64,000 nt of DNA from Lachnospiraceae bacterium UBA4338 (GTDB taxonomy: Bacteria > Bacillota > Clostridia > Lachnospirales > Lachnospiraceae): the NCBI GenBank assembly GCA_002393735.1, contig DGTK01000013.1:142215-206214 (forward strand). The letters run 5' to 3'. Within the stretch, counting starts at the first letter, position 1. Each line of letters starts with the position of its first letter. This document shows, piece by piece, positions 28,857 through 38,743 of this stretch. The position numbers were made by a program, and so were the translations under genes. The notes under the pieces are model-generated. The model did no database searches. It was not told the origin of the DNA and was given only the letters and a program-made list of their open reading frames with translations.

Positions 28857-30026
28857 TTACATGGAATAAACTTTAATCAAATCTTCTGGTAAATATTTCC
28901 TGATAAAATCACTTTCATTGGCAAACTTAATTGCCTCTTTTTTGCTTGCAGGAAGCATTGCACCCTCTTTCATAATTTCAGGCAGGGTCTGCTTATTGGC
29001 AATACCTTCGAGGCCTGCATAGATTAAAAGTGCATAGATAAGATATGGGTTACTTGAAGCATCAGGAGAACGAAGTTCTGCTCTTACTCTTCCCATATAT
29101 TCCTCAACATACATGAGTTCTGCATCACCGTCACTTGACCATGATACTCTGTCAGGTGCGGAGCTGTTGCCGAAACGAATATATGATTCATCTGTTGGAT
29201 TTAAGAAAAGTGTCATCTCACGAATACGCTGCATAATACCTGCTGCTGCATATCTTACCACATCTTCGCCTTCTGAATTCTTGGCATAAATATTAATGTG
29301 ATATCCATTGCCCGGTTTACCTGAAAGAGGCATTGGGGAAAAATCAGCCACCAGACCATTACGGTCTGCGATTGTACTTACAACCATCTTGAAAGTAATT
29401 TCATGGTCTGCCGCATTTAAAGGATTGCCAAAATGAAAATCAATCTCATTTTGTCCGGGTCCTCTTTCGTGATGGGAACGTTCAGGTGTAAGTCCCATTC
29501 TCTCGATGGTAAGGCTAATCTCACGACGAATATTCTCGCAGCGGTCAAGGGGTGCGATATCAAGATAGCCTGCTTCATCATAAGGCTCTTTGGTCGGATT
29601 ACCGTTTTCATCTTTCTTGAAAATATAGAACTCAGTTTCAGAACCAAACCTGAATTCAATACCTGCCTTGTCTGCATCCTCTATTGCCTTTTTAAGTATC
29701 GTTCTTGTATCAAGAATATATGGCTCACCTTCAGGTGTATAAAGGTCGCAGAACATACGAAGAACCTTACCTCTGTCAGGTCTCCATGGAAGCACAGTCA
29801 GTGTAGATGAGTCAGGTTTTAAATAAAGTAAACCGTAAGGACAGTTCTCAAATCCCCTAATGACTCTGGCATTAATTGCTATTCCTTCACTGAAGGCCTT
29901 GGATAATTCTCCCGGCATAACTGATACGTTTTTCTGTATTCCGTAAGCATCACGAAAAGCAAGACGAATAAACTTCGCATCTTCCTCTTCGATATATTTC
30001 ATAACCTCTTCCAATTCGTAATTCAT
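28857..30026 (-). CDS. Glutamine synthetase type I-like protein, short and with apparently lost active-site residues
   Basis: The fold of GSI is clear: GSETEFYIF near residue 128, HHERGPGQNEIDFH near 187, GNGYHIN near 244 and AELRSPDASSNPY near 325. The length is 389 residues against about 445 for standard GSI. Compared from memory with Bacillus/Salmonella GS, the Asp-Gly-Ser-Ser loop carrying the ammonium-site Asp (D50) reads INARVIRGF, the flap Glu (E327, in GYEAP) falls in GNSSAP, and the NRS Arg region is absent; the C-terminal 50 residues are missing. The metal-binding Glu and His residues remain. It may be a non-biosynthetic ligand sensor, or a GS relative acting on another amine. It is co-transcribed with the ANTAR gene from a promoter containing a 13-bp palindrome. 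AGGAG precedes the ATG. Confidence 0.85.
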   Translation of the reverse strand: MNYELEEVMKYIEEEDAKFIRLAFRDAYGIQKNVSVMPGELSKAFSEGIAINARVIRGFENCPYGLLYLKPDSSTLTVLPWRPDRGKVLRMFCDLYTPEGEPYILDTRTILKKAIEDADKAGIEFRFGSETEFYIFKKDENGNPTKEPYDEAGYLDIAPLDRCENIRREISLTIERMGLTPERSHHERGPGQNEIDFHFGNPLNAADHEITFKMVVSTIADRNGLVADFSPMPLSGKPGNGYHINIYAKNSEGEDVVRYAAAGIMQRIREMTLFLNPTDESYIRFGNSSAPDRVSWSSDGDAELMYVEEYMGRVRAELRSPDASSNPYLIYALLIYAGLEGIANKQTLPEIMKEGAMLPASKKEAIKFANESDFIRKYLPEDLIKVYSM

Positions 30027-30070
30027 AATCTACTCCTTTTAATCTTTTGCCCCTAATCAAATATGCTAAA

Positions 30071-30116
30071 ACAAACACTTTGGAAACAATTATAACATAC
30101 CCAAAGTGTTTGTTAA
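30071..30116 (-). promoter_or_regulatory. Promoter of the GS-like/ANTAR operon with a flanking 13-bp inverted repeat
   Basis: TTAACA (30111-30116), a 16-bp spacer and TATAAT (30089-30094) with an extended TG form the promoter. Perfect inverted arms ACAAACACTTTGG (30071-30083) and its complement (30101-30113) flank the -10 box with a 17-base centre, so one arm touches the -35 box and the other the start site. It could be an operator; as RNA it could also serve as a weak terminator for gltD. Confidence 0.6.
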
Positions 30117-30126
30117 ATTATCATTG

Positions 30127-31629
30127 TTATCGAAGATTCGTATAACCCATCAGATACTCATCAACTTCTGCTGCCGCATTTCTGCCTTCTGCTATGGCTC
30201 TTACAACCAAAGACTGACCGATATGCACATCGCCTGCTGCAAATATTCCCTTAACGCTGCTTTGATGTTTGTCGGCATCTGTTTTGATATTTGATCTTCC
30301 GTCTGTCTCCACACCAAAAGCATCCGTCACATATTTTTCACTTCCAAGGAAGCCTGCCGCAATAAGCACAAGTTCAGCCTTAATGGTCTTTTCAGTTCCC
30401 TCAACCGGAACCATCATCATACGCCCGGTCTTCTCGTCCTTTTTAGACTCCAGGGAAACGATTACAACTTCTTTTAGATTACCATTCTTATCTTTCTTAA
30501 ATTCCTTAACGGTGGTTTGATATATTCTCGGATCTTCCCCGAATTTCCAGATGGCTTCTTCCTGGCCGTAATCTGTTTTAAGAATACGAGGCCACTCCGG
30601 CCATGGGTTGGATGGAAGCCTGGTCTCTGACGGCTTAGGCATCATCTCAAGCTGTGTCACACTCTTGGCACCAAGTCTAATACAGCTGCCCACGCAGTCA
30701 TTACCTGTATCACCACCGCCGATTACAACCACATTTTTATCTTTGGCAAGTTCATAAGGATATTCGGCAAAATCACCGTCCAACAATCTCTTCGTAACTT
30801 CTTTTAAAAAATCAACTGCAAAATATATACCCTTGGCATCTCTACCCGTAGCCTCAATATTACGCGGATTGGAAGCTCCGCAGCAAAGTACAACTGCGTC
30901 ATACTCTTTCTTTAAATCCTTTACATCTACTGCGCTTTCACCTTCCTTCATTCCGACATTGGCATTACAGATAAACTTAACTCCTGCCTCTTCCATCAAT
31001 TTAACTCTTCTGTCTATCACAGACTTATCAAGTTTCATGTTAGGAATGCCGTAGCGAAGAAGTCCGCCTACGCGATCGCTTCTTTCATATACTGTAACTT
31101 CATGTCCTCTTCTGTTAAGAAGCTGAGCGGTTGCAAGACCTGAAGGACCGCTTCCTATAACGGCAACTTTCTTACCTGTTCTGACGTTCGGAGCCGGTTC
31201 TTTTACAAGACCATTTTCAAAAGCATATTCAATAACTGCTTTCTCATTTTCTTTAGTGGAAACAGGACCTGCATGTAAGCCGCAGGTACAAGCTGCCTCG
31301 CACAGTGCAGGACATACCCTAGATGTAAATTCAGGGAACGAATGAGTAATTGATAATCTTTCATAAGCCTGCTCATAAAGTCCGTTATATACCAGATCAT
31401 TTACTTCAGGAACCAGGTTGTGCAGTGGACATCCCGACATCATACCGGATATCATACATCCGGCCTGACAGAAAGGTACACCGCACTCCATACATCTCGA
31501 AGCCTGTTTTTGTTGTTCTTCCTTCGGAAGACTTTGATGAAACTCTTTAAAGTTTTGTACACGGTCCTTCTCAGGAACAACCGGACCGTCTTTACGTTCA
31601 TATTCCATAAAACCTGTTGCTTTTCCCAT
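30127..31629 (-). CDS. gltD: Glutamate synthase small subunit (NADPH)
   Basis: Supplies electrons from NADPH through FAD and Fe-S centres to GltB. The 500-residue protein has the N-terminal Cys-rich Fe-S region (CMECGVPFCQAGCMISG near residue 45), the FAD-binding GSGPSGLATAQLLNRRGHEV near residue 158 and the NAD(P)H-binding VVIGGGDTGNDCVG near residue 290. Length and motifs are standard. It starts 11 bp after gltB, so the pair is one transcript under the gltB attenuator. Confidence 0.97.
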   Translation of the reverse strand: MGKATGFMEYERKDGPVVPEKDRVQNFKEFHQSLPKEEQQKQASRCMECGVPFCQAGCMISGMMSGCPLHNLVPEVNDLVYNGLYEQAYERLSITHSFPEFTSRVCPALCEAACTCGLHAGPVSTKENEKAVIEYAFENGLVKEPAPNVRTGKKVAVIGSGPSGLATAQLLNRRGHEVTVYERSDRVGGLLRYGIPNMKLDKSVIDRRVKLMEEAGVKFICNANVGMKEGESAVDVKDLKKEYDAVVLCCGASNPRNIEATGRDAKGIYFAVDFLKEVTKRLLDGDFAEYPYELAKDKNVVVIGGGDTGNDCVGSCIRLGAKSVTQLEMMPKPSETRLPSNPWPEWPRILKTDYGQEEAIWKFGEDPRIYQTTVKEFKKDKNGNLKEVVIVSLESKKDEKTGRMMMVPVEGTEKTIKAELVLIAAGFLGSEKYVTDAFGVETDGRSNIKTDADKHQSSVKGIFAAGDVHIGQSLVVRAIAEGRNAAAEVDEYLMGYTNLR

Positions 31630-31640
31630 TGTCTTCCTCC

Positions 31641-34600
31641 CTAAGATATAACTTCTTTGAAAGCTGCTATCTGTGCGTTTTCTCTGGATTTGCCTTCTGC
31701 TTCATGTTTGGCAATTGCATCCATAATCTTCTTGTAATCTCTTGGTATAATCTTCTTGAAATGAATTACATAATAGTCAAATTCTTCAAGAATTTTCTTT
31801 GCCTTCTTTGAGCCTGTATGCTCATAATGCTTTGTGATTATACTCTTAAGTTTTTCCTTGTCATTCTCATTATCCACGGTTTCCATATTTACAAGCTGCT
31901 TATTTAAGTTACGATAGAGTTTGTTCTCTTTATCAAGAACATAGGCTATACCACCACTCATTCCGGCGGCGAAGTTTTTGCCAGTATGTCCAAGAACAAC
32001 AGCGCATCCGCCTGTCATATATTCGCATCCGTGCTCGCCCACGCCTTCTACTACTGCCGTTGCGCCGGAGTTACGTACGCAGAATCTCTCACCTGCCATA
32101 CCTGCTATATATGCTTCACCTGAGGTTGCACCGTAAAGAGCAACGTTACCGATAATGATATTCTCTGACGGATCGTAAAGCGCATCCGCCGGAGCATGAA
32201 CATATAACTTACCCCCTGACAGGCCCTTACCGAAGTAGTCATTGGAATCACCCACAAGATCAATGGTAAGTCCCTTTGGAACAAAAGCACCGAAGCTCTG
32301 TCCACCGGCACCCGTGGCCTTAATTGTAATTGTATCGTCCTTCATTCCTTCAGGATGCTGCCTTGTAATCTCAGCACCAAGAAGTGTACCAAAGGTTCTG
32401 TTTATATTATTAACTTCCACTTTTACTTCACATGGTTTCTCATCCTTAATGGCTTTCTTAATATCTTTATTAGTCAGAAGTTTAACTTCATCAATTGTAT
32501 TTTGAAGTTCAAAATCATATACGGCTTCAGGATTAAATACCTTCATGGAAGTATCAGTATCTGACATATCAAGAAGAATTCTTGAAAGGTCTAATTTTGC
32601 TTTTCCATATGTACCTTTCTTCTCCTTAAGAAGGTCTGTACGTCCTACCAGTTCTGATACTGATTTAACGCCAAGTTTAGCCATATATTCACGAAGTTCT
32701 TCCGCTATAAACATCATGAAATTCTCAACGTACTCAGGCTTGCCCTGGAAGCGTTTACGAAGTTCAGGATTCTGAGTAGCTATACCCATAGGACATGTAT
32801 CCTGATGGCATACTCTCATCATTACGCATCCCATTGTTACAAGAGGAGCTGTTGCAAAACCAAATTCCTCAGCACCGAGAATTGCCGCTATGGCAACATC
32901 ACGTCCGCTCATTAACTTACCGTCTGTTTCGATAACAACCTTATTACGAAGTCCGTTGGCAATTAATGTCTGATGTGTTTCTGCAAGACCAAGTTCCCAG
33001 GGAAGACCTGCATTGTGAATTGAGCTAAGAGGCGCTGCACCTGTACCTCCGTCATAACCTGAGATAAGTACTACCTGAGCACCTGCCTTGGCTACACCTG
33101 CAGCAACAGTACCTACGCCTGCTTCAGAAACCAGTTTAACCGATATTCTTGCATTTTTATTTGCATTCTTAAGGTCATATATTAACTGTGCCAAATCCTC
33201 GATTGAATATATATCATGATGAGGTGGTGGTGAAATCAGACTTACACCCGGTGTTGAATGTCTTGTTTTGGCAACCCACGGATAAACCTTCTTGCCTGGC
33301 AAATGTCCGCCTTCACCCGGCTTTGCACCCTGGGCCATCTTAATCTGAATTTCCCTTGCACTTATAAGATATTTACTTGTTACGCCAAAACGACCGCTGG
33401 CTACCTGCTTTATTGCAGAACTTCTGTCATTATCAGTTCCTGCAGATGCGATTCTCTCATCACTTTCACCGCCTTCACCACTGTTGGATTTACCCTTTAA
33501 GTGATTCATTGCTATTGCCAGTGTCTCATGTGCTTCCTCTGATATTGAGCCGTAAGACATTGCACCTGTTTTGAATCTTTGTACAATCGATTCTGCGCTT
33601 TCAACTTCACTTATATCGATGCCTTCCTTCGGATAATTAAAATCAAGAAGACTTCTTAAATATCCTGTCTCTTCAGCATCAACCATCTTTGTATACTCTT
33701 TGAACTTTTCATAGTTGCCTTCCCTTGTTGCATACTGAAGCATATGGATGGTTGCAGGATTATATCTGTGATCCTCCCCCTGACTTCTCGCCTTATGTCT
33801 TCCCATTGCCGAGAGTTCAAGATTGGTATTAAGTCCCAGTGGGTCAAAAGCCCTGCCGTGCTGCTTCTCTACAGCCTTACCTATATCTTCAAGTGTGATA
33901 CCACCAATACGGCTTACGGTACCCGGGAAGTAATCATTAATTACGCTTTCTGATATACCGATGGCTTCGAAAATTTTGCTGCCCTGATATGAACATATTG
34001 TTGAGATACCCATCTTCGATGCAATCTTGATGATGCCTGTATGAATCGCATTATCATAGTCTACAACTGCTGCATGATAATCCTTATCAAGCAATCCTTC
34101 TTCAATAAGTTCTTCTATTGTTGCATGTGCAAGATAAGGATTGATTGCTGATGCACCAAAACCTAACAGTGTTGCAAAATGATGTACCTCTCTTGGTTCA
34201 CCTGACTCTAAGATAAGAGACATTGCTGTACACTTTTTGGTTTCTACCAGATGATTGTGTACTGCTGCCACTGCTAAGAGTGAAGGAATAGCCACATGGT
34301 TTTCATCCACACCTCTGTCTGAAAGAATCAGGATGCTGCATCCGTTTTTATATGCTTTGTCTACTTCAACAAAGAGATGCTTAAGAGCTCTCTTCATTGG
34401 AGTATTTTTGTAAAACAGTATTGATACTTTCTCTACCTTAAATCCATCTTTCTTCATATTTGCAATCTTCATTAAATCAAGATCAGACAAAATCGGATTC
34501 TGGATTTTAAGTACGTGACAGTTCTCAGCCTTCTCCTCTAAAAGATTACCGTTCTTACCTACATATACAGAACCGGAAGTAACAATCTTTTCTCTTTCTG

Positions 34601-36188
34601 CATCGATAGGTGGGTTTGTAACCTGTGCGAAAAGCTGTTTGAAATAATAAAACAGTGGCTGATATTCTTTGGAAAGTACAGCGATTGGAGTATCGATACC
34701 CATGGCACCAATTGGTTCGATGGCATTAAGCGCCATATTTCTGATACTCTCTCTGTAGTTTTCATATGTATAACCGAAAGCTTTCTGAAGACGCTTTCTG
34801 TTTTCATCTGAATATTTTTCAACCTTATGGTTTGGAGCCTTAATGTCTTTTAAGTGAAGCATGTTGCTGTCAATCCACTCGCCATATGGCTCCTTAAGGG
34901 CGTATTTTTCCTTAATCTCTTCATCATCATAGATAACGCCCTTAACAGTATCGATAAGGATCATCTTGCCAGGATGAAGACGCTCTTTCTTAAGGATGTG
35001 ATCCTCAGGGATAGGAAGCACACCTACTTCTGAAGAAAGGATCAGTCTGTCATCATCAGTAATATAATATCTGGATGGTCTGAGTCCGTTTCTGTCTAAG
35101 ATGGCACCCATTACATCACCATCAGAAAACAGGATTGATGCAGGGCCATCCCATGGCTCCATCATGGTTGCGTAGTACTGATAGAAATCTCTTTCTTCCT
35201 GTGTCAGTGTTTCGTTGTTGGCCCATGGTTCAGGGATTGCTATCATTGCAGCAAGTGGCAGATCCATGCCGCTCATCATTAAGAACTCAAGGGTATTATC
35301 CAGCATTGCAGAGTCGGAACCGCTTTGGGAAATAACAGGAAGAACCTTGGTCATATCCTCATCTGAGAATACTCCTGACTTCATCGTCTCTTCTCTTGCG
35401 AGCATCTTATCTGCATTACCCTTAATGGTGTTGATCTCACCATTATGTACCATTAATCTGTTAGGATGTGCTCTTCTCCAGCTTGGAGTTGTATTGGTGG
35501 AGAATCTTGAATGCACCATGGCAATGGCTGATTCGTAAGCCTCATCTTCGAGATCCTTAAAGAACAGACGAAGCTGTCCTACAAGAAACATACCCTTATA
35601 TACTATGGTTCTGCAGGAAAGTGATGGAATATATGTATTAACATTACTTTGCTCGAACTCTCTTCTTACAATGTAAAGCATACGTTCAAAATCAAGGTCG
35701 GTTTTGGCACTTTGAGGACGCTCTACTGCAACCTGATAGATTCTAGGCATGCACTCACGTGCCTTGCTTCCCAGTACATCAGGTACAACATCCACCTCTC
35801 TCCAGCCTAAGACTTTAAGACCTGCCTTGGCTGTAATAATATCAAACATGGACTTGGCCTGTCTGAATTCAGGCTCGTTTTGTGGAAAGAAGAATACACC
35901 GATACCATATTGTCTTTTACCCGGAAGTTCAACACCTGCTTCTTTCCATGTTTTTACCATAAATTTATGAGGAATCTGAGTCAGAATACCAACACCGTCA
36001 CCGGTTTTACCTTCAGCATCTTTACCTGCTCTGTGCTCTAAGTTCTCCACAATATGGAGTGCATCACTTACCAGTTTGTGGGACGGTCTGCCCTTAATAT
36101 CAACAATTGCACCTATACCACAATTGTCGTGCTCAAATGAAGGATTATATAATCCTTTATTCCCTATCTTCTCAAATTGTTCACTCAT
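31641..36188 (-). CDS. gltB: Glutamate synthase large subunit
   Basis: Transfers the amide of glutamine to 2-oxoglutarate to give two glutamates. The 1515-residue chain begins with a 22-residue propeptide before the catalytic Cys23 (NCGIGAIVDIKG). The class II glutaminase domain, the central domain, the FMN-binding synthase domain with the 3Fe-4S motif CHQDTCPMG near residue 1130, and the C-terminal GXGXG beta-helix (GGQSFGAF, GGKLYVHAP) follow. No break is visible. The ATG is preceded by CGGAGGAA. Upstream are a near-consensus promoter and one ANTAR-type attenuator, so gltBD and glnN are probably co-regulated. Confidence 0.97.
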   Translation of the reverse strand: MSEQFEKIGNKGLYNPSFEHDNCGIGAIVDIKGRPSHKLVSDALHIVENLEHRAGKDAEGKTGDGVGILTQIPHKFMVKTWKEAGVELPGKRQYGIGVFFFPQNEPEFRQAKSMFDIITAKAGLKVLGWREVDVVPDVLGSKARECMPRIYQVAVERPQSAKTDLDFERMLYIVRREFEQSNVNTYIPSLSCRTIVYKGMFLVGQLRLFFKDLEDEAYESAIAMVHSRFSTNTTPSWRRAHPNRLMVHNGEINTIKGNADKMLAREETMKSGVFSDEDMTKVLPVISQSGSDSAMLDNTLEFLMMSGMDLPLAAMIAIPEPWANNETLTQEERDFYQYYATMMEPWDGPASILFSDGDVMGAILDRNGLRPSRYYITDDDRLILSSEVGVLPIPEDHILKKERLHPGKMILIDTVKGVIYDDEEIKEKYALKEPYGEWIDSNMLHLKDIKAPNHKVEKYSDENRKRLQKAFGYTYENYRESIRNMALNAIEPIGAMGIDTPIAVLSKEYQPLFYYFKQLFAQVTNPPIDAEREKIVTSGSVYVGKNGNLLEEKAENCHVLKIQNPILSDLDLMKIANMKKDGFKVEKVSILFYKNTPMKRALKHLFVEVDKAYKNGCSILILSDRGVDENHVAIPSLLAVAAVHNHLVETKKCTAMSLILESGEPREVHHFATLLGFGASAINPYLAHATIEELIEEGLLDKDYHAAVVDYDNAIHTGIIKIASKMGISTICSYQGSKIFEAIGISESVINDYFPGTVSRIGGITLEDIGKAVEKQHGRAFDPLGLNTNLELSAMGRHKARSQGEDHRYNPATIHMLQYATREGNYEKFKEYTKMVDAEETGYLRSLLDFNYPKEGIDISEVESAESIVQRFKTGAMSYGSISEEAHETLAIAMNHLKGKSNSGEGGESDERIASAGTDNDRSSAIKQVASGRFGVTSKYLISAREIQIKMAQGAKPGEGGHLPGKKVYPWVAKTRHSTPGVSLISPPPHHDIYSIEDLAQLIYDLKNANKNARISVKLVSEAGVGTVAAGVAKAGAQVVLISGYDGGTGAAPLSSIHNAGLPWELGLAETHQTLIANGLRNKVVIETDGKLMSGRDVAIAAILGAEEFGFATAPLVTMGCVMMRVCHQDTCPMGIATQNPELRKRFQGKPEYVENFMMFIAEELREYMAKLGVKSVSELVGRTDLLKEKKGTYGKAKLDLSRILLDMSDTDTSMKVFNPEAVYDFELQNTIDEVKLLTNKDIKKAIKDEKPCEVKVEVNNINRTFGTLLGAEITRQHPEGMKDDTITIKATGAGGQSFGAFVPKGLTIDLVGDSNDYFGKGLSGGKLYVHAPADALYDPSENIIIGNVALYGATSGEAYIAGMAGERFCVRNSGATAVVEGVGEHGCEYMTGGCAVVLGHTGKNFAAGMSGGIAYVLDKENKLYRNLNKQLVNMETVDNENDKEKLKSIITKHYEHTGSKKAKKILEEFDYYVIHFKKIIPRDYKKIMDAIAKHEAEGKSRENAQIAAFKEVIS

Positions 36189-36225
36189 AATTTATTCCTC
36201 CGTTGTTTCTTTATGGAAAATAAAA

Positions 36226-36269
36226 ATGGCGCTCCAAGCTTAATCTAAGCTTGAAGCGCCATTGCTTCA
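36226..36269 (-). promoter_or_regulatory. ANTAR-type attenuator in the gltB leader
   Basis: A 6-bp hairpin (UGAAGC with GCUUCA, 36252-36269) carries the hexaloop AAUGGC, with A at position 1 and G at position 4. Its 3' side and loop are shared with a 16-bp terminator stem (36226-36262) followed by UUUUUAUUUU. The design matches both units in the glnN leader. Confidence 0.75.
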
Positions 36270-36301
36270 TATCAATATTCAGAATTTTATTTATGAAACT
36301 T

Positions 36302-36329
36302 ATTATACACTTATGTTTTTAAATGTCAA
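36302..36329 (-). promoter_or_regulatory. gltBD promoter
   Basis: TTGACA (36324-36329), a 16-bp spacer and consensus TATAAT (36302-36307). The start site would lie near 36297, giving a leader of about 110 bases that contains the attenuator. Confidence 0.8.
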
Positions 36330-36350
36330 GCAGCATATTTAATCTTATTA

Positions 36351-38732
36351 TTACTTCTTCATTGCACCGCCTGCTTTAACTGCTTTCTTATTGGCTGCAG
36401 CCTGTTTTTCTGCTTCCTCTTTTGCCTTCTGAGTTGCTGAAATCATTTTATCTCTTAAGTCAGCCACCTCATTATGTACATTTGCGGAAGTAGCCTTGGC
36501 ATCCGGCATCTTAATATCATCTAACTCAACATATTTACGACCATTATTCTTAGCTGCATCTTTTACAATTTTTTTAATATCTTTAATGGAGGTAAACATC
36601 TCTCCACCCTTATACTGAACATTATTATATTCCGTACCTTTGTACATAGCCTGAGCCTGTCTAAGAACATTTCTTGTCGGATGATTCTTTGCATGAATAA
36701 TTGTTTCATCAAGAAGATTTTTGTCTTCATAAACTTCCATGTCTCCAAGCTGTGATATTCTGGTCACATAGCTTTCATGTGTCTCGTCAGGCTTTAAAGA
36801 CCAGGAATCCCCATTAAGCTTATACAGTATGTCACCGGCTTTACCAACGGCGCGATAATAATTATTCTTTATAGTAGTTTCTTTACTCTTATTAAGTGCC
36901 TTTTCATTTCCTTTTGCTTCCGCTGTAATCTTCTCAAGTTCTTCATCGGTAATATAATTACCTTTTTTTATTTTCTCTGTCTCCTTTTTCAGCTGTTCCT
37001 GTAAAGGAGGTATGTATGAACTTTGCATGGTACCTACGAGTGCGAACTCTCCATATGCATAGGTATGTTCCATTGTATCAAGCACACTGAGAGCTGCAGA
37101 AACACGTGGCTGTTCATGAGCCTGTTTCGTTCCATCATTTACTCTGTCCGGATTGTTAAAAAGCTGTCCCTTCTTGTAATCAACATATGTTCTTACTTTA
37201 TTAAGACATTTCTTTTGCATATCAAGATACTTGGCAAGATCAGCTGCAGAAGTATAGCCTTTGTTGTTTCCACTAAGTTCAGTCTCAGCAAATTCCTTCC
37301 ACTCTTTAAGAGCATCTCTCATTTCATTAAACTGTGTAGAGCCCTTACCAAAAAGATTGAAGTCAACCTTCTTTATCATGTTATACATATCTTTGGCATT
37401 TTTGACTAACTGGCTTTTCTTAACAAGAGGAAATGCTATATCAGCCTCTGCTTGTATTTTTGCTTTCTTTTCATCTATCTTTTCTTGCTTAATAGCTTTT
37501 TCAGCAAGTTTTTCAGTATTCTTGTTATTTAGAATATCCTCCGCAGATTTCTTTTCATTTCTTACTGGATTATTATTTTTTAACGCCTTTTTATCAGCAT
37601 CAAATTCTTCTTTTTTAATCTTAAGTTGTTCTTTACTATATTGTTCTTTATATGCTTTTTTAATATTCTTGACAGTTTCTGAGAATTTACCGTTAAATTT
37701 TTCAACATTTTCATTTTCATGCAGTTTTGCACTAAATTTATCAAGTAACTGATAAATATCCGAAGCCGGATTATTCTTATCAATCTTTTTGGATGTAAGA
37801 ATAGCCATGGCCTCATCTGGCTGAATATTATACGCGGATATTTCATTTGCAAGTCTATAATATACGGTTCCAAGCTTATTGGCAGAAACCTGATCCCATC
37901 CGTTTGCAATAAGTGCATCCTGATATTTTATTTGATTCTCATCAATCTGCTTATCTTTTTTATATTTTTCAAGGCTTTCATTATATTTCTTTTCTTTAGC
38001 TTTTCTATCTAATTTATACTTAAGATTATCTAAAGTAGTAGTGTCTTTTCCTCTTACCAACTTATCCATTTTCTTTGAAACACTATAAATCTCTTCAGCC
38101 ATCTTATTTCTTTCCTGTACGGATTTAAGAGATGTATTCAGTACCTTATCAAATAATTCAAGCATTTCCGGATAAGCTGAGTTTCTGCATAATTCATACA
38201 TGTATCCCATAACCATGTGATCAGCTGGCATTACCCATCCATTGACCTTAGCTTTCTCAATGAAAGCCTCTTTATTCATTCTGTATTTATCATCAAATGA
38301 CTTATTATTATTATTAATCTTTGCAACATAAATCTTTTTAAGTCTGTTATCTTCTGCATCTATAACTCTTGATCTTTCCTTTATCCACACCTCATTACGC
38401 TGAAGAAGTTCTATAGATTTATACTCCGTCATTCCATCTTTAGCACTATTGTATGTTTTAACATCTTCTTCTTTAAGTACACCATCTTTAACATATTGCA
38501 TAATAGTATTATCAAGCTGATTTAAAATACTCGCTCTTTGTTTTACATTCCACCCATCCTTTTTAGTCATAACCATAAGCTGAGCATCGAGACCATCAAG
38601 TTTGTCATTTTTTTCAATTAAATCATAAAGTTCCTCAAAAGCAGGAACCTCTTCATCTTTAGCAATCCAGCCTTTGTCTCTTAATTTAATAATGAAATCA
38701 AATTTTGAATAATTTTTGTTTAAGTTTCCCAT
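36351..38732 (-). CDS. Second large helical orphan protein, lysine-rich tail
   Basis: I do not recognise this 793-residue protein. It has no signal peptide or membrane helix, is about one third charged residues and is strongly helical, with a Lys/Glu-dense middle (about residues 350-430) likely to be coiled coil and a basic tail ending KKAVKAGGAMKK. A segment near residues 458-545 (GSTQFNEMRDALKE, then a YVDYKKGQLF-like stretch and a final Arg-x-x-Ala) matches a segment of the protein at 4628-7642. Both genes also share upstream motifs. AGAAGAA-like A/G-rich sequence with AGGAG precedes the ATG. It is monocistronic, 22 bp beyond the gltB promoter and on the same strand. No function can be assigned. 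Confidence 0.85.
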   Translation of the reverse strand: MGNLNKNYSKFDFIIKLRDKGWIAKDEEVPAFEELYDLIEKNDKLDGLDAQLMVMTKKDGWNVKQRASILNQLDNTIMQYVKDGVLKEEDVKTYNSAKDGMTEYKSIELLQRNEVWIKERSRVIDAEDNRLKKIYVAKINNNNKSFDDKYRMNKEAFIEKAKVNGWVMPADHMVMGYMYELCRNSAYPEMLELFDKVLNTSLKSVQERNKMAEEIYSVSKKMDKLVRGKDTTTLDNLKYKLDRKAKEKKYNESLEKYKKDKQIDENQIKYQDALIANGWDQVSANKLGTVYYRLANEISAYNIQPDEAMAILTSKKIDKNNPASDIYQLLDKFSAKLHENENVEKFNGKFSETVKNIKKAYKEQYSKEQLKIKKEEFDADKKALKNNNPVRNEKKSAEDILNNKNTEKLAEKAIKQEKIDEKKAKIQAEADIAFPLVKKSQLVKNAKDMYNMIKKVDFNLFGKGSTQFNEMRDALKEWKEFAETELSGNNKGYTSAADLAKYLDMQKKCLNKVRTYVDYKKGQLFNNPDRVNDGTKQAHEQPRVSAALSVLDTMEHTYAYGEFALVGTMQSSYIPPLQEQLKKETEKIKKGNYITDEELEKITAEAKGNEKALNKSKETTIKNNYYRAVGKAGDILYKLNGDSWSLKPDETHESYVTRISQLGDMEVYEDKNLLDETIIHAKNHPTRNVLRQAQAMYKGTEYNNVQYKGGEMFTSIKDIKKIVKDAAKNNGRKYVELDDIKMPDAKATSANVHNEVADLRDKMISATQKAKEEAEKQAAANKKAVKAGGAMKK

Positions 38733-38743
38733 AATTTCGTTCT

